Of a stretch of 64,000 bases of DNA, positions 18,512 to 27,301 are shown one piece after another; the stretch's first letter is position 1; every line of letters starts with the position of its first letter. The notes beneath the pieces are model-generated. The model did no database searches, was not told the origin of the DNA, and was given only the letters and a program-made list of their open reading frames with translations. The stretch spans positions 2,997,001 to 3,061,000 of the forward strand of contig NZ_JAGGML010000001.1 of NCBI RefSeq assembly GCF_017875275.1, given 5' to 3'. Origin of the DNA: Xanthobacter flavus. Its GTDB lineage: Bacteria; Pseudomonadota; Alphaproteobacteria; Rhizobiales; Xanthobacteraceae. Position numbers and translations under genes: made by a program.

Positions 18512-18534
18512 AAATACAATTTAGAATTGTATTT
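18512..18534 (+). promoter_or_regulatory. AT-rich perfect palindrome in promoter of DUF2272 gene
   Basis: AAATACAATT and AATTGTATTT flank the spacer TAG, giving a perfect 10+10 inverted repeat. It lies between TTGACG (18505-18510) and the AGGAGG ribosome site before 18564, within a stretch much richer in A and T than its surroundings. It is placed where a repressor would block a promoter. TATGAT at 18534 could be a -10, but its spacing from TTGACG is too long. Confidence 0.6.
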
Positions 18535-18563
18535 ATGATTATAAACAATTTTAGGAGGCAAAG

Positions 18564-19172
18564 ATGGCGACCATCATTCCCGCGCTGGTGCAGGTGGCAT
18601 TGGCGGAATGGACGTTTTTCGGCGGCGGGCAGATCAACCTCGACGGCACCGTCAAGGACGGGAAGAAGGAGTATCAGGACGGCGCGTGGCAGCGTGTCGG
18701 CGACTATTGGCGCTTCCTCGGCGGCGCCTATCGAAACCTCACCGGCAAGGACCGCGGCTATCCATGGTCTGCGGCGTTCGTCTCCTTCTGCTTCCACGAG
18801 GCTGGGGCGAAGGATCGCTTTCCCTATGCCGCAGCCCACGCCACTTACATCAACGCCGCCATCCGCAACGCCGACGAGGGCAGGTCCACGGCGCCCATCG
18901 TGGCGCACCGGCTGGGCGATTATCAGCTCAAGGTCGGTGACCTGATCGGCTATTGGCGCGGCGATACCAAAGTGAGTTTCGATACCGCCCGGCGGATCGG
19001 CTACTACGAGAGCCATACGGACATCGTCGTCGAGGTCGACGACAGCTATGCCTACAGTATTGGCGGCAACGTCAGCCAGTCGGTGACACGCCGTCAGGTC
19101 AAGCTCAATGCTCGCGGGCAGCTCGCGGACAAATCCGCCAATTGGTTCGTGGTGATCGAGAACCGGATGTGA
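18564..19172 (+). CDS. DUF2272 protein, NlpC/P60-like fold
   Basis: The 202-residue protein matches the DUF2272 family. 'GYPWSAAFVSFCFHEAG' corresponds to the 'PWCAAF' helix of cell-wall amidase-like families, with Ser69 where the catalytic Cys would be; C76 follows seven residues later, and H151 in 'SHTDIVVEVD' matches the expected His. No signal peptide is seen. A perfect AGGAGG site and an AT-rich palindromic promoter precede the ATG. It has no operon partner. A role in murein handling or as an effector is possible but not shown; the Ser substitution leaves activity uncertain. Confidence 0.78.
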   Translation: MATIIPALVQVALAEWTFFGGGQINLDGTVKDGKKEYQDGAWQRVGDYWRFLGGAYRNLTGKDRGYPWSAAFVSFCFHEAGAKDRFPYAAAHATYINAAIRNADEGRSTAPIVAHRLGDYQLKVGDLIGYWRGDTKVSFDTARRIGYYESHTDIVVEVDDSYAYSIGGNVSQSVTRRQVKLNARGQLADKSANWFVVIENRM

Positions 19173-19181
19173 ACTCCGCCC

Positions 19182-19667
19182 TCAGGGGCACCTGCTCCAG
19201 TAGCCCACGGTCTTCGCCGGCGTCGTGTAGAACCAGCAGGTGTTCGGCGCCGGGGCTGGGCCGACGAGGGGCGTCGCGAGTCCGCCCGGCAGCACGCCGA
19301 GCGGTGCGCCGGAGCCCGGCTGGGCGCCGATGGGCGTGTTGGCGCGGAAAGGCGGCGACTGGATGAGGGGGGTGGGGTCCGCCGGCACCACCGGCTTCGG
19401 CGCCGGCAGCTTCGGGCGCGGCGTCACCACGGTGGGCGCGCGCGGGACGACCGGCGCGGGCCGTACCACGGGACGGGCCGCCGGCCGCTGGATCGGCGGG
19501 ATCACCGCCGCTCCCCCGACGATGGGCGTGCCGATTCCCGTCCCGGCCAAGGCTCCGGCGGGCGCAAGGGCAATCACCAGCGCCGCGACGCCGCGCATGA
19601 CGTTACGGAATGTCAGGGCACCTCTCGTAGGGTGCTGTCCGGCCGGCATGTGGTCCATGACCGACAT
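19182..19667 (-). CDS. Secreted proline-rich hypothetical protein
   Basis: The product is about 161 residues. A signal peptide is visible after an internal Met ('MRGVAALVIALAPAGALAG'). It is followed by a Pro/Val/Arg-rich chain and a C-terminal 'CWFYTTPAKTVGYWSRCP' with two Cys that could form a disulfide. The start may be at 19667 or at 19598. It converges on the DUF2272 gene, 9 bp apart, and is divergent from glnD. The family is not recognised. A bacterial origin as a real gene is supported by the signal peptide and the ordered C-terminus. Confidence 0.6.
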   Translation of the reverse strand: MSVMDHMPAGQHPTRGALTFRNVMRGVAALVIALAPAGALAGTGIGTPIVGGAAVIPPIQRPAARPVVRPAPVVPRAPTVVTPRPKLPAPKPVVPADPTPLIQSPPFRANTPIGAQPGSGAPLGVLPGGLATPLVGPAPAPNTCWFYTTPAKTVGYWSRCP

Positions 19668-19780
19668 ATAGGTTTCGCACCGGCGGTTTCGAGGGGCAGC
19701 CCTCAACGACGCTCGCGGCCGGGCGCCGATTGCGGTACAGATACAGGCTCCTGTCCTTCGTGCCTCCAGATCGCCGAGCA

Positions 19781-22585
19781 ATGCCCACCGTCCGTTCCTC
19801 CAAGGTCAACCGCGTCATCGGCGAACCCTTCGAAGGCCAGGCCCTCAAGGCCGAGATCAGGGAAATCGCTTCCGCTCACAAGGGGCGCGACCTCGATCTG
19901 CGCAATGCAGTCGTCGCCCGGCTCAAGAAGGGCATGCAGGAGGGCCGCGCGGAAGCCGAGCGCCTGCTTCTGGAAGATGGCTGCGGCCGCTGCTGCGCCA
20001 TGCGCCTTTCCGCGCTTCAGGACGCAATCATCACCAGTGCCTATGAGGTGGCCACCACCTTCCTCTACCCGGTGGACAACCCCTCCCGCTCCGAGCGCAT
20101 GGCCGTGGCGGCGGTGGGCGGGTACGGCCGGGGCATGATGGCGCCGGGCTCCGACACCGACATCCTGTTCGTGCTGCCCTACAAGCAGACGGCCTGGGGC
20201 GAGAGCGTCGCCGAGGCCATGCTCTACATTCTGTGGGATCTCGGCCTGAAGGTGGGCCATGCCACCCGCTCGGTGGAGGAATGCCTGCGCCAAGCGCGGG
20301 CCGACTTCACCATCCGCACCTCCATCCTCGAAGCCCGCTACCTCGTTGGCGACAAGGCGCTGTTCGAAGATCTGGAGACGCGCTTCGACAAGGAAGTGGT
20401 CGAGGGCACCGGCGCCGAATTCGTCGCCGCCAAGATGGCCGAGCGGGAGGACCGCCTTCGCCGCTCCGGCCAGTCGCGCTATCTCGTCGAACCGAATGTC
20501 AAGGAGAGCAAGGGCGGCCTTCGCGACCTCCACACCCTCTTCTGGATCGCCAAATACGTCTACCGGGTGCAGACCGCGAGCCAATTGGTCGCCAAGGGCG
20601 TGTTCACGAGGGAGGAAGCGCGCCTCTTCAAGAGGTGCGAGGACTTCCTCTGGTCGGTGCGCTGCCACCTGCATTTCCTCACCGGTCGCGCCGAGGACCG
20701 CCTGTCCTTCGACCTGCAGCGGGAGATGGCGCTGCGCCTCGGCTATACGGAGCATCCCGGCCAGAAGGACGTGGAACGCTTCATGAAGCACTATTTCCTC
20801 GTGGCGAAGGATGTGGGCGATCTCACCGCCATCCTCTCCGCCGCGCTGGAAGAGCGCCACGAGAAGCCGGTGCCGGGCCTCAAGGGCATGGTGGAGCGTT
20901 TCCGCGCCGGCTCGCGGCGCATCACGCTGAAGGACACGCCGGATTTCATCCTGGATCATGACCGCCTCAATGTGGCGGACCCCGAGGCATTCAACCGCGA
21001 CCCGGTGAACCTCATCCGCATCTTCCACGTGGCCGACAAGCGCAACCTCGCGCTGCATCCCGACGCCAGCCAGCTCGCCGCCCGTTCCCTCGGCCTCATC
21101 GATGCGAGCGTGCGCGAGAATCCGGAGGCGAACCGCCTGTTCCTGGAGATCGTCACCTCGAAGGACGCGCCCGAGACGGTGCTCAGGCGGATGAACGAGG
21201 TGGGCGTGCTGGGGCGGTTCCTGCCGGAGTTCGGCAAGGTCGTCGCCATGATGCAGTTCAACATGTACCACCACTACACGGTGGACGAGCACCTGCTGCG
21301 CTGCATCGGCATCCTGTCGGAGATCGAGCGCAAGGTGAACCCGGACAACGGGCTCGCCAACGAGCTGATGGGCACGGTGAAGAACCGCAACCTGCTCTAT
21401 GTGGCGCTCCTGCTCCACGATATCGCCAAGGGCCGGCCGGAGGATCATTCGGTGGCGGGCGCCCGCATCGCCCGCAAGCTCTGCCCGCGCTTCGGCCTCT
21501 CCCCGGTCGAGACCGAGACGGTGGCCTGGCTGGTGGAGCAGCACCTCGTCATGTCCACGGTCGCCCAGTCCCGCGACCTCTCCGATCGCAAGACCATCGA
21601 GAATTTCGCCGCCGTGGTGCAGAACCTCGAGCGGATGAAGCTGCTCACCATCCTCACCACCGCCGACATCAAGGCGGTGGGGCCGGGCACCTGGAACGGC
21701 TGGAAGGCGCAGCTCCTGCGCACGCTCTATTACGAGACCGAGCCGGTGCTCACCGGCGGCTTCTCCGAGGTGGACCGGGGCAAGCGCGTCACCGCCGCCC
21801 AGTCCCAGTTCCGCTCGGCCCTCTCCGACTGGGACGACGAGAAGGTGGCGACCTACGTGGCGCGCCATTATCCGCCCTACTGGCTGCGCGTGGACCTCGA
21901 GACCAAGCTGCGGCATGCCCGCTTCGTGGACGAGGCGGAGACGGCGGGCTGCTCCATCGCCACCCACGCGTCGCTGGAGCCGGGCCGCGGCATCACCACG
22001 CTCACCGTGCTGGCGCCGGACCATCCCAAGCTCTTGTCCATCATCGCCGGCGCTTGCGCCGCGGCGGGTGCCAACATCGTGGACGCACAGATTTCCACCA
22101 CCACGGACGGGCTGGCGCTCGATACCATCGCCATCCGCCGCGCCTTCGACCATGACGAGGACGAGCTGCGCCGCGCCAACCGCATCCGCGAGGCGGTGGA
22201 GCAGGCGCTGACCGGCGAGGTGCGCCTGCCGGAAGTCATGGCCAAGAAGCTGCCCAAGGGCCGCCGCACCTTCACGGTGGAGCCCGAGGTGACGGTGAAC
22301 AACTCCTGGTCCAACCGGCACACGGTCATGGAGGTCTCCGGCCTCGACCGTCCGGGCCTGCTGTTCGCGCTCACAAACACGCTGTCCCGGCTCAATTTGA
22401 ACATCGCCTCGGCCCATGTCGCCACCTTCGGCGAGCGAGCGGTGGACGTGTTCTACGTCACCGACCTGATGGGCGCGAAGATCACCGGCGCCGCCCGCCA
22501 ATCCACCATCCGCCGCGCCCTCGTCTCGGTGTTCGAGGGGCCGGTGGAGGACGAGGAGCCGGCCCGCCGGGTGGCGCGGGGGTGA
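19781..22585 (+). CDS. glnD: Bifunctional PII uridylyltransferase/uridylyl-removing enzyme
   Basis: The 934-residue GlnD senses glutamine and adds or removes UMP on PII proteins. The nucleotidyltransferase domain shows 'GGYGRGMMAPGSDTDILF' near residue 115. A helical linker and an HD hydrolase domain follow ('LLLHDIAKGRPEDHS', about 545-560). Two C-terminal ACT domains come last ('TVLAPDHPKLLSIIAGACAA' and 'EVSGLDRPGLLFALTNTLS'). Length and domain order are normal. The ATG at 19781 is chosen because it starts the conserved N-terminus; ribosome-site match is weak. The PII gene is not in this window. Confidence 0.95.
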   Translation: MPTVRSSKVNRVIGEPFEGQALKAEIREIASAHKGRDLDLRNAVVARLKKGMQEGRAEAERLLLEDGCGRCCAMRLSALQDAIITSAYEVATTFLYPVDNPSRSERMAVAAVGGYGRGMMAPGSDTDILFVLPYKQTAWGESVAEAMLYILWDLGLKVGHATRSVEECLRQARADFTIRTSILEARYLVGDKALFEDLETRFDKEVVEGTGAEFVAAKMAEREDRLRRSGQSRYLVEPNVKESKGGLRDLHTLFWIAKYVYRVQTASQLVAKGVFTREEARLFKRCEDFLWSVRCHLHFLTGRAEDRLSFDLQREMALRLGYTEHPGQKDVERFMKHYFLVAKDVGDLTAILSAALEERHEKPVPGLKGMVERFRAGSRRITLKDTPDFILDHDRLNVADPEAFNRDPVNLIRIFHVADKRNLALHPDASQLAARSLGLIDASVRENPEANRLFLEIVTSKDAPETVLRRMNEVGVLGRFLPEFGKVVAMMQFNMYHHYTVDEHLLRCIGILSEIERKVNPDNGLANELMGTVKNRNLLYVALLLHDIAKGRPEDHSVAGARIARKLCPRFGLSPVETETVAWLVEQHLVMSTVAQSRDLSDRKTIENFAAVVQNLERMKLLTILTTADIKAVGPGTWNGWKAQLLRTLYYETEPVLTGGFSEVDRGKRVTAAQSQFRSALSDWDDEKVATYVARHYPPYWLRVDLETKLRHARFVDEAETAGCSIATHASLEPGRGITTLTVLAPDHPKLLSIIAGACAAAGANIVDAQISTTTDGLALDTIAIRRAFDHDEDELRRANRIREAVEQALTGEVRLPEVMAKKLPKGRRTFTVEPEVTVNNSWSNRHTVMEVSGLDRPGLLFALTNTLSRLNLNIASAHVATFGERAVDVFYVTDLMGAKITGAARQSTIRRALVSVFEGPVEDEEPARRVARG

Positions 22586-22715
22586 CGGGGCGTCGCGGCG
22601 CGGGCGGGAAGGCCGTTTTTTCGCCGCGCTCGCATGGCTCAGATGCCAATCGTTTGCATGAGGCGACGGTGCGGCATACGTTCTGCCGCGCTCCCTTCCG
22701 GCCCCGCGATCCAAG

Positions 22716-23897
22716 ATGACCGACGACCTCCATCTCGATGCTTCCGATGCGACCCGTGCCGAGCGGGCGGCGACCCGCGTCGTCGTGGCCATGTCGGGCG
22801 GGGTGGATTCGTCCGTGGTCGCGGCGCTGCTCGCCCGCGCGGGCTATGACGTGGTGGGCGTCACCCTCCAGCTCTACGACCACGGCGAGGCGGCGCATCG
22901 CGCCGGCTCCTGCTGCGCGGGACAGGACATCTACGACGCCAGCGAGGTCGCCCGCACGCTCGGCATCCCGCACTACGTGCTCGATTATGAAAGCCGCTTC
23001 CGCGAGGAGGTGATCGACCGCTTCGCCGCGAGCTACGCGGCCGGCGTCACGCCTATCCCCTGCGTGGACTGCAACCGCACCGTCAAGTTCCGCGACCTGC
23101 TCGCCACCGCAGAGGAGTTGGGCGCGCGCTATCTCGCGACCGGCCATTATGTGGCGAGCCGCGCCCTGCCGGGGGGCGGGCGCGGCCTGTTCCGCGCGGC
23201 GGAAGAGGCGCGGGACCAGTCCTATTTCCTTTACGCCACCACGGCCGCCCAGCTCGACAAGCTGCGCTTTCCCCTCGGCGAGATGCAGAAGGCGGATGTT
23301 CGGGCGCTGGCCGCCGAATTCGGACTTCCGGTCGCCGAGAAGCCGGACAGCCAGGACATCTGCTTTGTGCCGGGCGGCGATTATGCCGAGGTGGTCCAGC
23401 GCCTGCGGCCCGAGGCCGGCGAGGCCGGCGACATCGTGCATCTGGACGGCCGGGTGCTCGGCCGCCACAAGGGCGTGCTCCATTACACCATCGGCCAGCG
23501 CAAGGGCCTCGGCATCGCCACGCCCGAGCCGCTCTATGTGATCTCCATCGACGCGAGCCGTCGCGAGGTGCGCGTCGGCCCGCGCGAGGCATTGGCGGTG
23601 CGGGCCATTTCGATGGCCGATGTGAATTGGCTGGGCGACCTCCCCTTCGACGCGGCGCTCGATGCCGAGACCGAGGTCTATGTGAAGGTGCGGTCCACCC
23701 GTTCCCCGGTACCGGCGCGCCTGGGTCGGACGGCGGACGGCGCCCCGGCGGTGCATCTCGCGCTCGGCGAGGAAGGCGTTGCGCCGGGGCAGGCCTGCGT
23801 GCTCTACGATGCCCCCGGCGCCGGTGCCCGCCTTCTCGGTGGCGGCACCATCGTGAAGGCGGAGCGGGTGGCGAAGGCGGTCGCAGAGGTCGCCTGA
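22716..23897 (+). CDS. mnmA: tRNA-specific 2-thiouridylase MnmA
   Basis: The 393-residue enzyme adds sulfur to U34 of Lys, Glu and Gln tRNAs. It shows the PP-loop '[13 protein letters not shown]' (S27-S33), the catalytic Cys in 'IPCVDCN' (C119 by alignment to the LCN motif), 'TGHYV', and the second Cys in '[13 protein letters not shown]'. '[12 protein letters not shown]' near 260 is also typical. The C-terminal beta-barrel is present. It lies 130 bp after glnD, in the same direction, and 40 bp before a methyltransferase gene. Confidence 0.95.
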   Translation: MTDDLHLDASDATRAERAATRVVVAMSGGVDSSVVAALLARAGYDVVGVTLQLYDHGEAAHRAGSCCAGQDIYDASEVARTLGIPHYVLDYESRFREEVIDRFAASYAAGVTPIPCVDCNRTVKFRDLLATAEELGARYLATGHYVASRALPGGGRGLFRAAEEARDQSYFLYATTAAQLDKLRFPLGEMQKADVRALAAEFGLPVAEKPDSQDICFVPGGDYAEVVQRLRPEAGEAGDIVHLDGRVLGRHKGVLHYTIGQRKGLGIATPEPLYVISIDASRREVRVGPREALAVRAISMADVNWLGDLPFDAALDAETEVYVKVRSTRSPVPARLGRTADGAPAVHLALGEEGVAPGQACVLYDAPGAGARLLGGGTIVKAERVAKAVAEVA

Positions 23898-23937
23898 GGC
23901 GCGGGTTGCCCTCGGGACTTGGGGCGGGAGAGACGGA

Positions 23938-24582
23938 ATGGCGGTTCAGTACGATCTCGAAGGCCAGAAGAAGGCCTATGCCAAATGGGCGCCCATCTAT
24001 GACAAGGTCTATGTGAAGCTGCTGGCGGACGCGCAGCGCAAGACCTCCTCCGCCGCCGCCGCGTGCGGCCCCGACATTCTGGAAGTGGGCGTCGGCACCG
24101 GGCTGGTGCTGCCCTATTACCCCGCGCACTGCCGCGTCACCGGCATCGACCTCTCCTTCCACATGCTGCAGAAGGCGGTGGAGAAAAAGGTCGAGCGCGG
24201 ACTGAAGCAGGTGGGCCTGCTCTGCGCCATGGACGCCTGCAAGCTCGGCTTCGCCGACCACAGCTTCGACGCCGTGACCGTGCCCTTCGTCATCACGCTG
24301 GTGCCCGATCCGGAAGGTGCGCTGGACGAGATGTACCGCGTGCTGCGCCCCGGCGGCGAGATCGTCGTCGCCTCCAAGCTCGGCGCGGACGAGGGCGCGA
24401 CCATGCATGTGGAGGCAGCCCTCGCCCCGCTGGTGAAGAAGATCGGCTGGAGCATCGCTTTCAAGGCGAGCCGCCTTCGGAACTGGGCGGCCAAGTATCC
24501 CGACATGGAAGTGGTGAGCATCGCTCCCGTCTTCCCGGTGGGCTTCTTCAAGATGGTCCGTATCAAGAAGAAGGCGGCCTGA
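23938..24582 (+). CDS. Class I methyltransferase, PmtA-like (phospholipid N-methyltransferase)
   Basis: The 214-residue protein has a Rossmann methyltransferase fold: motif I 'ILEVGVGTGLVLPYYP', the acidic residue in 'VTGIDLSFHML', motif III 'FDAVTVPFVITLVPDPEGAL' and 'LRPGGEIVVASKL'. Its N-terminus ('YAKWAPIYDKVYVKLL') and C-terminal Lys-rich tail resemble alphaproteobacterial PmtA, which methylates phosphatidylethanolamine to phosphatidylcholine. A ubiquinone/menaquinone methyltransferase is the main alternative. The preceding GGGCGGGAGA provides a ribosome site. Confidence 0.75.
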   Translation: MAVQYDLEGQKKAYAKWAPIYDKVYVKLLADAQRKTSSAAAACGPDILEVGVGTGLVLPYYPAHCRVTGIDLSFHMLQKAVEKKVERGLKQVGLLCAMDACKLGFADHSFDAVTVPFVITLVPDPEGALDEMYRVLRPGGEIVVASKLGADEGATMHVEAALAPLVKKIGWSIAFKASRLRNWAAKYPDMEVVSIAPVFPVGFFKMVRIKKKAA

Positions 24583-24627
24583 GCCTTTCGGCCGCAAGCC
24601 TTCTGTTCACAGGGCGCGCGGGGATTC

Positions 24628-24656
24628 TTGACACCCGCGTGGCCCCGCCTCTATAT
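24628..24656 (+). promoter_or_regulatory. Sigma70-type promoter of tRNA-Met
   Basis: TTGACA (24628-24633) and CTATAT (24651-24656) are separated by 17 bp, about 40 bp before the tRNA 5' end. A short hairpin (arms CGACGCA and TGCGTCG at 24667-24683) lies between promoter and tRNA. This is one of the best -35/-10 matches in the window. Confidence 0.75.
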
Positions 24657-24695
24657 GCGCGTCTCCCGACGCAACTTGCGTCGGATGTGTGTTGT

Positions 24696-24772
24696 GGCAG
24701 CGTAGCTCAGTCGGTGAGAGCGCCGGATTCATAACCCGGAGGTCGGTGGTTCAAATCCACCCGCTGCTACCA
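24696..24772 (+). tRNA. tRNA-Met (CAU anticodon), elongator type
   Basis: The 77-base gene folds into a full cloverleaf with an encoded CCA end: 7-bp acceptor (G1-U72 wobble), D arm, anticodon loop TTCATAA, 5-base variable loop and a GGTGG/CCACC T stem with TTCAAAT. The anticodon is CAU. The initiator is excluded because it lacks the three GC pairs in the anticodon stem. tRNA-Ile2 (lysidine) cannot be fully excluded. The last anticodon-stem pair is an A31-C39 mismatch. No repeat at its 3' end suggests an integrated element. Confidence 0.93.
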
Positions 24773-24797
24773 TCCATCCCCCGCCTTCCCATCCTCT

Positions 24798-25787
24798 TCA
24801 CGGCGCGACTTCATCGAGAAATGCGCGCACCGCCGCGCGCGTCTGCGCGGCCCGCCCCACGAGCAGGTGTCCGCCGGTATCATAGGCGATGAGCCGGGCG
24901 CCGGGGATGCGCGCCGCCGCCACCTCCGCCGCCGGCAGGGTGTTGAACAGGTCGTCCCGGGCGGAAACGATGAGGGTCGGCGCCGTGATGCGCTCCAGCG
25001 GCAGCACCGGATGCGGGCAGGCGCTGTCGAGCCGGATGCCGGCGGCGCGCTCCGACACCGGCGCGATGGCGGCGGCGATCTTCAGCACCCGCTCTCGCTC
25101 CTGCGCTCCCGCCTGATCGAGCAACGCCGGCCGCACGCCGACGAAACGGATCACCATATTCGGGCCAAGCGCGCCGATGAGCCACCAGAAGAAATCGCCC
25201 CCGGCCTTCACGATGGCGAAGGCGAGCCGGCTTCCGCCGGTGGGGTCGGTGGCCACCGGGCTGTGCGGGGCGTCGAGCGCCGGCACCAGCAGCACCAGCG
25301 CGCGCACCTTGTCGGGGTGGCGGATGGCCAGCGCCGCCGCCGATCGCGCGCCGGCCGAAAGCCCCATCACGATGACCTTGTCGAGGCCGAGATGGTCGAG
25401 CAGCGCCGCGTGGGCATCCGCCTGCGCGGCGACGCCCCCGTCCGGCGCATCCACCGCTGCGGCAGGCGTGCCGGTGCGCAGATAGCCGAAGCGCGAGGGC
25501 GAGATGAGGCGGAAGCCGCCGCCCATCAGTTCGTCGGCGAAGAACAGGCCATGGTCGAAGCCGCCGCCCGCGCCGTGGATGGTGAGCAGCACCGGGCCGA
25601 CACCGCGGTCGGCATATTCCACCGCGCCGCCGGCCAGCGGCGCGATCTCGCTGCCGGAGGCAACGCGCGCGATAGCCCGCTCGCGCGCCGCCTTGAACCT
25701 GCGGGCGACCACCACCGCCACTGCAAGGCTGACCAGGGTGGCGAGAAGGGCGAGGGTCAGTCCCATGGCGTCGGCGCTCCGCGGCAT
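24798..25787 (-). CDS. Membrane-anchored alpha/beta hydrolase
   Basis: The 329-residue protein has an N-terminal membrane helix ('LTLALLATLVSLAVAVVVA') and then a hydrolase fold: 'LLTIHGAGGGFDHGLFFADE', nucleophile elbow 'GLSAGA' (Ser in G-L-S-A-G), a late Asp in 'SARDDLFN' and His in 'DTGGHLLVG'. It probably sits in the inner membrane with the enzyme domain outside or inside. The substrate is unknown. The start may be at 25787 or at Met8 (25766). It faces the tRNA gene, ends 25 bp from it, and is divergent from the DUF805 gene. Confidence 0.82.
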   Translation of the reverse strand: MPRSADAMGLTLALLATLVSLAVAVVVARRFKAARERAIARVASGSEIAPLAGGAVEYADRGVGPVLLTIHGAGGGFDHGLFFADELMGGGFRLISPSRFGYLRTGTPAAAVDAPDGGVAAQADAHAALLDHLGLDKVIVMGLSAGARSAAALAIRHPDKVRALVLLVPALDAPHSPVATDPTGGSRLAFAIVKAGGDFFWWLIGALGPNMVIRFVGVRPALLDQAGAQERERVLKIAAAIAPVSERAAGIRLDSACPHPVLPLERITAPTLIVSARDDLFNTLPAAEVAAARIPGARLIAYDTGGHLLVGRAAQTRAAVRAFLDEVAP

Positions 25788-25877
25788 TGGCTTGGCGCGC
25801 CGGTTGGCCGCGCCCGAACGCTTCCGCTATAGGTACCCCGGCGCAGCCACGGGGTCACGGCGCGCGAGGAGGGGCCA

Positions 25878-26297
25878 ATGACATTCACCGAAGCTGTCCG
25901 CAGCTGCCTCAGCCAATATGCCGGCTTTCAGGGCCGGGCGCCGCGCAGCGAGTTCTGGTGGTTCTGGGTGTTCACGCTGCTGGTGGAAGTCGCGGCCTTT
26001 GTCATCGGCACCATGCTGCTCGCGGGGTCCATCACCGCGACGCAGGTCAGCGGTGGCCAGTTCGACGCGCTGTATTTCTTCGCCGGACCCAACTGGCTTT
26101 CGGCGGCTGTCCACCTCGCCCTCATCCTGCCCTCGCTGGCGGTTGCGGTGCGGCGGCTGCATGACGTTGGGCGGAGCGGCTGGTGGTTCCTGATCCTGTT
26201 CATCCCGTTCGGCTTCTTCGTGCTCCTGTTCTGGTGGGTGCAGCCCTCCCAGCGGGAGCCGAACGCCTACGGGCCGCCGCTGCTGCCGGCCCGCTGA
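25878..26297 (+). CDS. DUF805 membrane protein
   Basis: The 139-residue protein has the family opening 'FQGRAPRSEFWWFWVF' and closing 'RRLHDVGRSGWWFLI...' motifs and four predicted membrane helices. DUF805 (YhaH-like) proteins are inner-membrane proteins of unknown function, frequent in proteobacteria. GAGGAGGGG stands before the ATG. A clear terminator follows 18 bp after the stop. It is monocistronic. Confidence 0.9.
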   Translation: MTFTEAVRSCLSQYAGFQGRAPRSEFWWFWVFTLLVEVAAFVIGTMLLAGSITATQVSGGQFDALYFFAGPNWLSAAVHLALILPSLAVAVRRLHDVGRSGWWFLILFIPFGFFVLLFWWVQPSQREPNAYGPPLLPAR

Positions 26298-26315
26298 GCC
26301 TCCGGCCCAATGAGA

Positions 26316-26349
26316 AAGGCCCGCGCGCATCCTGCGGCGGGCCTTTTTC
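26316..26349 (+). terminator. Rho-independent terminator after DUF805 gene
   Basis: A 10-bp perfect stem (AAAGGCCCGC / GCGGGCCTTT, 26316-26325 and 26338-26347) with a 12-base loop that can itself pair is followed by TT. Counting the stem's own T's there are five in a row. On the other strand the A-run gives T's too, so it may also stop transcription of mmsB. Confidence 0.88.
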
Positions 26350-26376
26350 ACGTCCGGGCTTCGGAGCGCTCCGGGA

Positions 26377-27276
26377 TCAGGTCTCGTCCGCCCGCGTGCG
26401 GATCCACTCGATGATGCCGGAGAAGTCCTTGCCCTCGTTCCCCTCCGCCGCGAAGGCGGTGTAGAGCGCGGTCGCGGCCGCGCCGAGCGCGGTGGCGGCG
26501 CCGGCCGTCTCGGCGGCTTCCTGGGAGAGCTTGAGATCCTTGAGCATCAAAGCCGCCGCAAAGCCCGGCTGGTAGCCGCGATTGGCGGGGCTGGTGGGCA
26601 CGGGGCCAGGCACCGGGCAATAGGCGTTGATGGACCAGCACTGGCCCGAGGAGGTGGAGGCGACATCGAACAGCGCCTGGTGCGAGAGGCCGAGCTTTTC
26701 CGCCAGCACGAAGGCTTCCGAGGCGGCGATCATCGAAATGCCGAGGATCATGTTGTTGCAGATCTTCGCCGCCTGTCCCGCGCCGGCGCCGCCGCAATGG
26801 ACGATCTTCTTGCCCATCAGCTCCAGGATGGGCTTTGCCGCCGCGAACGCCTCGTCCGTGCCGCCGACCATGAAGGTGAGCGTGCCCGCTTCCGCCCCGC
26901 CGACGCCGCCGGAGACCGGCGCATCCACGCTCGCGTGACCCGCCGCCTTGGCGGCCTCGTGGAAGGCGCGGGCGGAGGCGACGTCGATGGTGGACGAATC
27001 GATGAACAGCGTGCCGGGCTTCGCCGCCGCGAACAGACCGTCCGCGCCGGTGGTCGCGCCCACCACATGCTTGCCGGAGGGCAGCATGGTGACGACCGCA
27101 TCGGCGGCCGCCACCGCCGCCTTGGCGCTGTCGGCGATGGCGATGCCCTTCACCTTCGCCGCCTCCAGCGCGGCGGGCACGAGGTCGAAGCCGGTGACGG
27201 TGTGCCCCGCCTTCACGAGATTGGCGGCCATGGGCCCGCCCATGTTTCCGAGGCCGATGAATGCGATGGTGGCCAT
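26377..27276 (-). CDS. mmsB: 3-hydroxyisobutyrate dehydrogenase
   Basis: The 299-residue enzyme oxidises 3-hydroxyisobutyrate to methylmalonate semialdehyde with NAD in valine breakdown. It has the Rossmann start 'IAFIGLGNMGGPMAANLVKAG', the substrate-binding 'DAPVSGGVGGAEAGTL', and the catalytic Lys region 'GAGQAAKICNNMILG'. Beta-hydroxyacid dehydrogenases are similar, but the isobutyryl-CoA dehydrogenase-like gene upstream and mmsA in the same direction make the valine role likely. A GGGAGGAAA site precedes the ATG. It is the last gene of the run. Confidence 0.93.
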   Translation of the reverse strand: MATIAFIGLGNMGGPMAANLVKAGHTVTGFDLVPAALEAAKVKGIAIADSAKAAVAAADAVVTMLPSGKHVVGATTGADGLFAAAKPGTLFIDSSTIDVASARAFHEAAKAAGHASVDAPVSGGVGGAEAGTLTFMVGGTDEAFAAAKPILELMGKKIVHCGGAGAGQAAKICNNMILGISMIAASEAFVLAEKLGLSHQALFDVASTSSGQCWSINAYCPVPGPVPTSPANRGYQPGFAAALMLKDLKLSQEAAETAGAATALGAAATALYTAFAAEGNEGKDFSGIIEWIRTRADET

Positions 27277-27301
27277 GATGGTTTCCTCCCTGCCGGATGC
27301 T

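Noticed and set aside
22586-22640. Possible terminator after glnD with a T run
   Set aside because: The T run (22615-22621) is preceded only by a weak, mismatched stem.
24667-24772. tRNA gene as an integration site of a mobile element
   Set aside because: No integrase, no repeat of the tRNA 3' end and normal flanking genes were found.
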